Of a DNA stretch of 64,000 nucleotides, positions 62,115 to 64,000 are shown one piece after another (the stretch's first letter is position 1; the number at the start of each line of letters is the position of its first letter). This DNA is from Vibrio ouci (lineage in GTDB: Bacteria; Pseudomonadota; Gammaproteobacteria; Enterobacterales; Vibrionaceae): the NCBI RefSeq assembly GCF_004551525.1, contig NZ_SATR01000002.1, forward strand, positions 124,001 through 188,000, in the 5' to 3' direction. The notes under the pieces were generated by a model, which saw nothing but the letters and a program-made list of their open reading frames with translations, searched no databases and was not told where the DNA came from. The position numbers and the translations under genes are program-made.

Positions 62115-62145
62115 ACAAAGCCTCGCCTAGCGGGGCTTTGTTGTA
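62115..62145 (+). terminator. Terminator after putP
   Basis: ACAAAGCCTCGC (62115-62126) pairs with GCGGGGCTTTGT (62130-62141, one G-T pair), loop of three. Ends the put operon. Confidence 0.85.
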
Positions 62146-62299
62146 TTTACTACTCGGTTCCCTAGCGCACTTTTTTAGAGGGGTGAGGTTATTAATTGAA
62201 CAGATGTCACAGTTTCTGAACTAAAGTATGAAGGTCGGGAACTCTCCCTTACATAATATGTCAATTATCAGGAACCCTGATTCAGCCGGAGAGAGAAAA

Positions 62300-62536
62300 A
62301 TGCCTCAAATGCACTGCCACTGCTGCAATAAAAACACCCCACATAAGATCGTTTTGAAACGTTGTGAGGAGCAGCATGATTCGGTGCTTAAATCGATGGC
62401 TTGTTTTTTTTCGACCGTGTTTAAAGGCGACCACTACGTCAAAATGGAAAAGCACGCTTATTGCCGCGCTTGCAATGCTAAATCTGACCTTGTCTCACCG
62501 CAGCAAGGTGCATTCTCTGGCGTGAAAATCGCTTAA
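62300..62536 (+). CDS. Small Cys-rich protein, zinc-ribbon-like
   Basis: Small soluble protein of 78 residues, not recognised. It has CHCC near the N-terminus (HCHCCNKNTPHK) and CRAC near the C-terminus (YCRACNAK), a 4-Cys layout like a zinc ribbon, with a short hydrophobic middle (SMACFFSTVF). Start at 62300 (MPQMHC) is set by GGAGAGAGAA 5 bases upstream; the frame is open for 72 bases before that. Between putP and the Lrp-type regulator. Confidence 0.75.
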   Translation: MPQMHCHCCNKNTPHKIVLKRCEEQHDSVLKSMACFFSTVFKGDHYVKMEKHAYCRACNAKSDLVSPQQGAFSGVKIA

Positions 62537-62635
62537 CCTTCACAAAATTCTTGTTAATTTTGGCGCAGATGTAAGTACAGCCGCACTTTTATTTTAATAT
62601 AGTGTCTTATACTCACATCTACTTATGAGTCGTCA

Positions 62636-63112
62636 ATGGAACTAGACAGAATCGACCGCGAAATTCTCCGTGCCTTAAATCTGAAAGGTCGACTTCCTAT
62701 TGTTGAGTTAGCAAAACAAGTTAACTTAACCACTTCTCCTTGCTCTGATCGAGTCAAAAGATTAGAAAAAGAAGGCTACATCAAAGGTTATCACGCCGAG
62801 TTAAATCCAGAAAAGTTGGGTTTAGATGTGCAAGTGTTTATCCATATTCGTCTCGACCAGACCAGTTTCTCTATTTTCGAAAAATTTGCTGAGGCTGTGG
62901 CAGATATGCCTGAGATTGAAGAGTGTTACTCTCTATCTGGCGACTTCGATACGATGATTAAGGTGAGGGTGAAAGATATGAAAGCGTATCAGAATTTCAT
63001 GTCGACCAAGCTTGGTACCTTACCTGGTGTTATCCAAACACGCAGTGAGGTGGTTATCGAAGAGCATAAAACCAGCTTTGGGGTAAATGCTGATTTGATT
63101 GGCAAGTTATAG
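62636..63112 (+). CDS. Lrp/AsnC-family regulator
   Basis: Transcriptional regulator of 158 residues. N-terminal helix-turn-helix (about 1-60: IDREILRALNLKGRLPIVELAKQVNLTTSPCSDRVKRLE, in part LAKQVNLTTSPCSDRVKRL) and a C-terminal RAM ligand-binding domain (about 65-155). The location near put, whose control by Lrp-like proteins is known in Vibrio, makes amino-acid catabolic genes possible targets, but it may be unrelated. It is one of several Lrp-type proteins in such genomes. The start at 62636 has no strong ribosome site. Confidence 0.88.
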   Translation: MELDRIDREILRALNLKGRLPIVELAKQVNLTTSPCSDRVKRLEKEGYIKGYHAELNPEKLGLDVQVFIHIRLDQTSFSIFEKFAEAVADMPEIEECYSLSGDFDTMIKVRVKDMKAYQNFMSTKLGTLPGVIQTRSEVVIEEHKTSFGVNADLIGKL

Positions 63113-63113
63113 C

Positions 63114-63141
63114 AAAAGGGAAGCGATGCGCTTCCCTTTTT
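63114..63141. terminator. Bidirectional terminator
   Basis: AAAAGGGAAGCG (63114-63125) pairs perfectly with CGCTTCCCTTTT (63129-63140), three-base loop. It serves the Lrp-type gene and the convergent DUF445 gene. Confidence 0.93.
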
Positions 63142-63155
63142 AGTTATCGTCATGC

Positions 63156-63860
63156 TTAAGCGATGAAGGATGACACAATACCGATTAAGCCACCAAACAC
63201 GCCGCCCCAGACGACTAGCCAACCCAAGTGCTCTTTGATCATCTTCTGCACCATCTCTTTGACTAGACGAGGAGTCAACTCATTCAAGCGTTGGTCAATG
63301 ATGTTTTCAACGTTCGTTCTTATTTCGTCCATCATCGCTGGTGCTTCAAATTGCTCTTTTAGTGCATCTTTGATTGTATCGCTCTGACTCATATCGACAA
63401 TTGCGGCCTGCATTTTTTCAACAAACGGCTGCTTGAGAGGCTCTAGTGCTTCGGTGCCACCAAACATCGCTAGCATTCCGCCAAACTGAGAGTTAGCAAT
63501 AACCTCGACCAAAGAGTCGAAGGTTGGGTTGAAATCGATTTTCTCAATCACAGGCTCTAGATTTAGTGTCTTACCGCCTACCATTTCTTTGCTTAAAAAC
63601 TTGTCGATGTTTTCTTGGGTAAAAAACTGTTCCATCATTAAGTTCTTTATCGCTGCTTTAAATTCTTCAAATCGCGCAGGGATGACGCCAGAACCATACA
63701 GTCCTGGAACCTTTTCAAACAACATGTGAATAGCAAGCCAGTTGGTGATGGCACCAGAAAAGGCAAATAGACCTGCGTAAAAGGCGATTTGGTTACCAGC
63801 CTGATAGCCAACTGCTAACAGCGCAAGCGCAATGATATTGGTAATTAAGCTCTTGTTCAT
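63156..63860 (-). CDS. DUF445 membrane protein
   Basis: Membrane-anchored protein of 234 residues. Two N-terminal hydrophobic segments (about 5-20 and 25-45), a DUF445 signature (GAITNWLAIHMLFEKVPGLYGSGVIPARFEE, in part NWLAIHMLFE and GVIPARF), amphipathic helices, and a C-terminal helix (about 212-233). DUF445 proteins are conserved, often near cell-envelope genes, with no assigned function. The gene stands alone; 140 bases of upstream DNA before the window edge show nothing else. Confidence 0.88.
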   Translation of the reverse strand: MNKSLITNIIALALLAVGYQAGNQIAFYAGLFAFSGAITNWLAIHMLFEKVPGLYGSGVIPARFEEFKAAIKNLMMEQFFTQENIDKFLSKEMVGGKTLNLEPVIEKIDFNPTFDSLVEVIANSQFGGMLAMFGGTEALEPLKQPFVEKMQAAIVDMSQSDTIKDALKEQFEAPAMMDEIRTNVENIIDQRLNELTPRLVKEMVQKMIKEHLGWLVVWGGVFGGLIGIVSSFIA

Positions 63861-64000
63861 TGAGAATTTTGATGAGGTTATTAACTAAGCGGGGAGTATA
63901 TAACATCTGACTGAAGTTGTGACATAACAAACTCTGTGCGGACGTGTAAGTTCCCCTACAGCCACAGAAATAATCGTTATTCTTACGCGGTTGGTAACGT

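Noticed and set aside
1..64000. CRISPR arrays, tRNA or rRNA genes, insertion sequences, integron or prophage
   Set aside because: I saw no repeat-spacer array, cloverleaf, transposase, integrase or attachment-site signal on reading; a model-based search was not possible.

Overview
The window is a gene-dense stretch of a Vibrio chromosome. The clearest taxonomic marker is a complete Qrr quorum-sensing small RNA gene at 30959-31065, with two LuxO-type activator sites and a sigma-54 promoter, an arrangement known from Vibrionaceae. The Lap adhesion module, the put locus, ChiA-type chitinase, tryptophanase and the XRE/malate-synthase-like pair fit the same assignment. I see no rRNA, tRNA, insertion sequence, integron or CRISPR array. 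One gene is visibly broken: the TRAP solute-binding gene carries an in-frame amber codon.

Layout. 1-7690: the distal part of a Tad (tight adherence / Flp pilus) operon: cpaD-like (cut by the left edge), tadZ, tadA, tadB, tadC, tadD, tadE, tadF, and a von Willebrand TadG-like gene, mostly joined by 4-base ATGA overlaps. 7735-12509: a five-gene periplasmic redox operon (TlpA-like thioredoxin, DUF4266 protein, DUF3570 beta-barrel-like protein, ApbE flavin transferase, DsbD). This is the least understood system in the window; the DUF3570 protein has a D-x-x-S-G-A-S motif resembling ApbE flavinylation sites. 12634-24391: mixed genes: aldehyde dehydrogenase, SDR, small membrane protein, two GGDEF proteins, an EAL protein, a LysR/EamA divergent pair, DUF3541 and Mpo1-like proteins. 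24394-30803: a sugar-acid (probably gluconate) TRAP transporter with gntK, gnd and a LacI-type GntR, and matching GTTACC-GGTAAC operators. 30804-33380: Qrr RNA, then a divergent XRE regulator and an orphan malate-synthase-G-like domain protein, separated by three direct repeats. 33444-38318: sstT, rsgA, a copper-delivery operon (PCuAC, Sco1, unknown), and a GNAT acetyltransferase. 38542-44964: HD-GYP protein, DUF2057, tryptophanase, chitinase. 45047-51214: lapC-lapG-lapD-lapB, a c-di-GMP-gated adhesin export/retention module without its adhesin. 51431-55203: pdxH and two paralogous coiled-coil/PEGA proteins, one with an added SUMF1 domain. 55699-62096: AraC-type regulator, putA, a truncated aldehyde-dehydrogenase-like gene, putP. 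62300-63860: small Cys-rich protein, Lrp/AsnC regulator, DUF445.

How it fits together. Several systems concern surface attachment and its control: Tad pilus, Lap module, five c-di-GMP proteins (two cyclases, one EAL, one HD-GYP, the LapD receptor), and a Qrr RNA that links to quorum sensing. Others are catabolic: chitin, tryptophan, proline, gluconate. Functions are assigned from recognisable motifs and gene context only; no database search was run.
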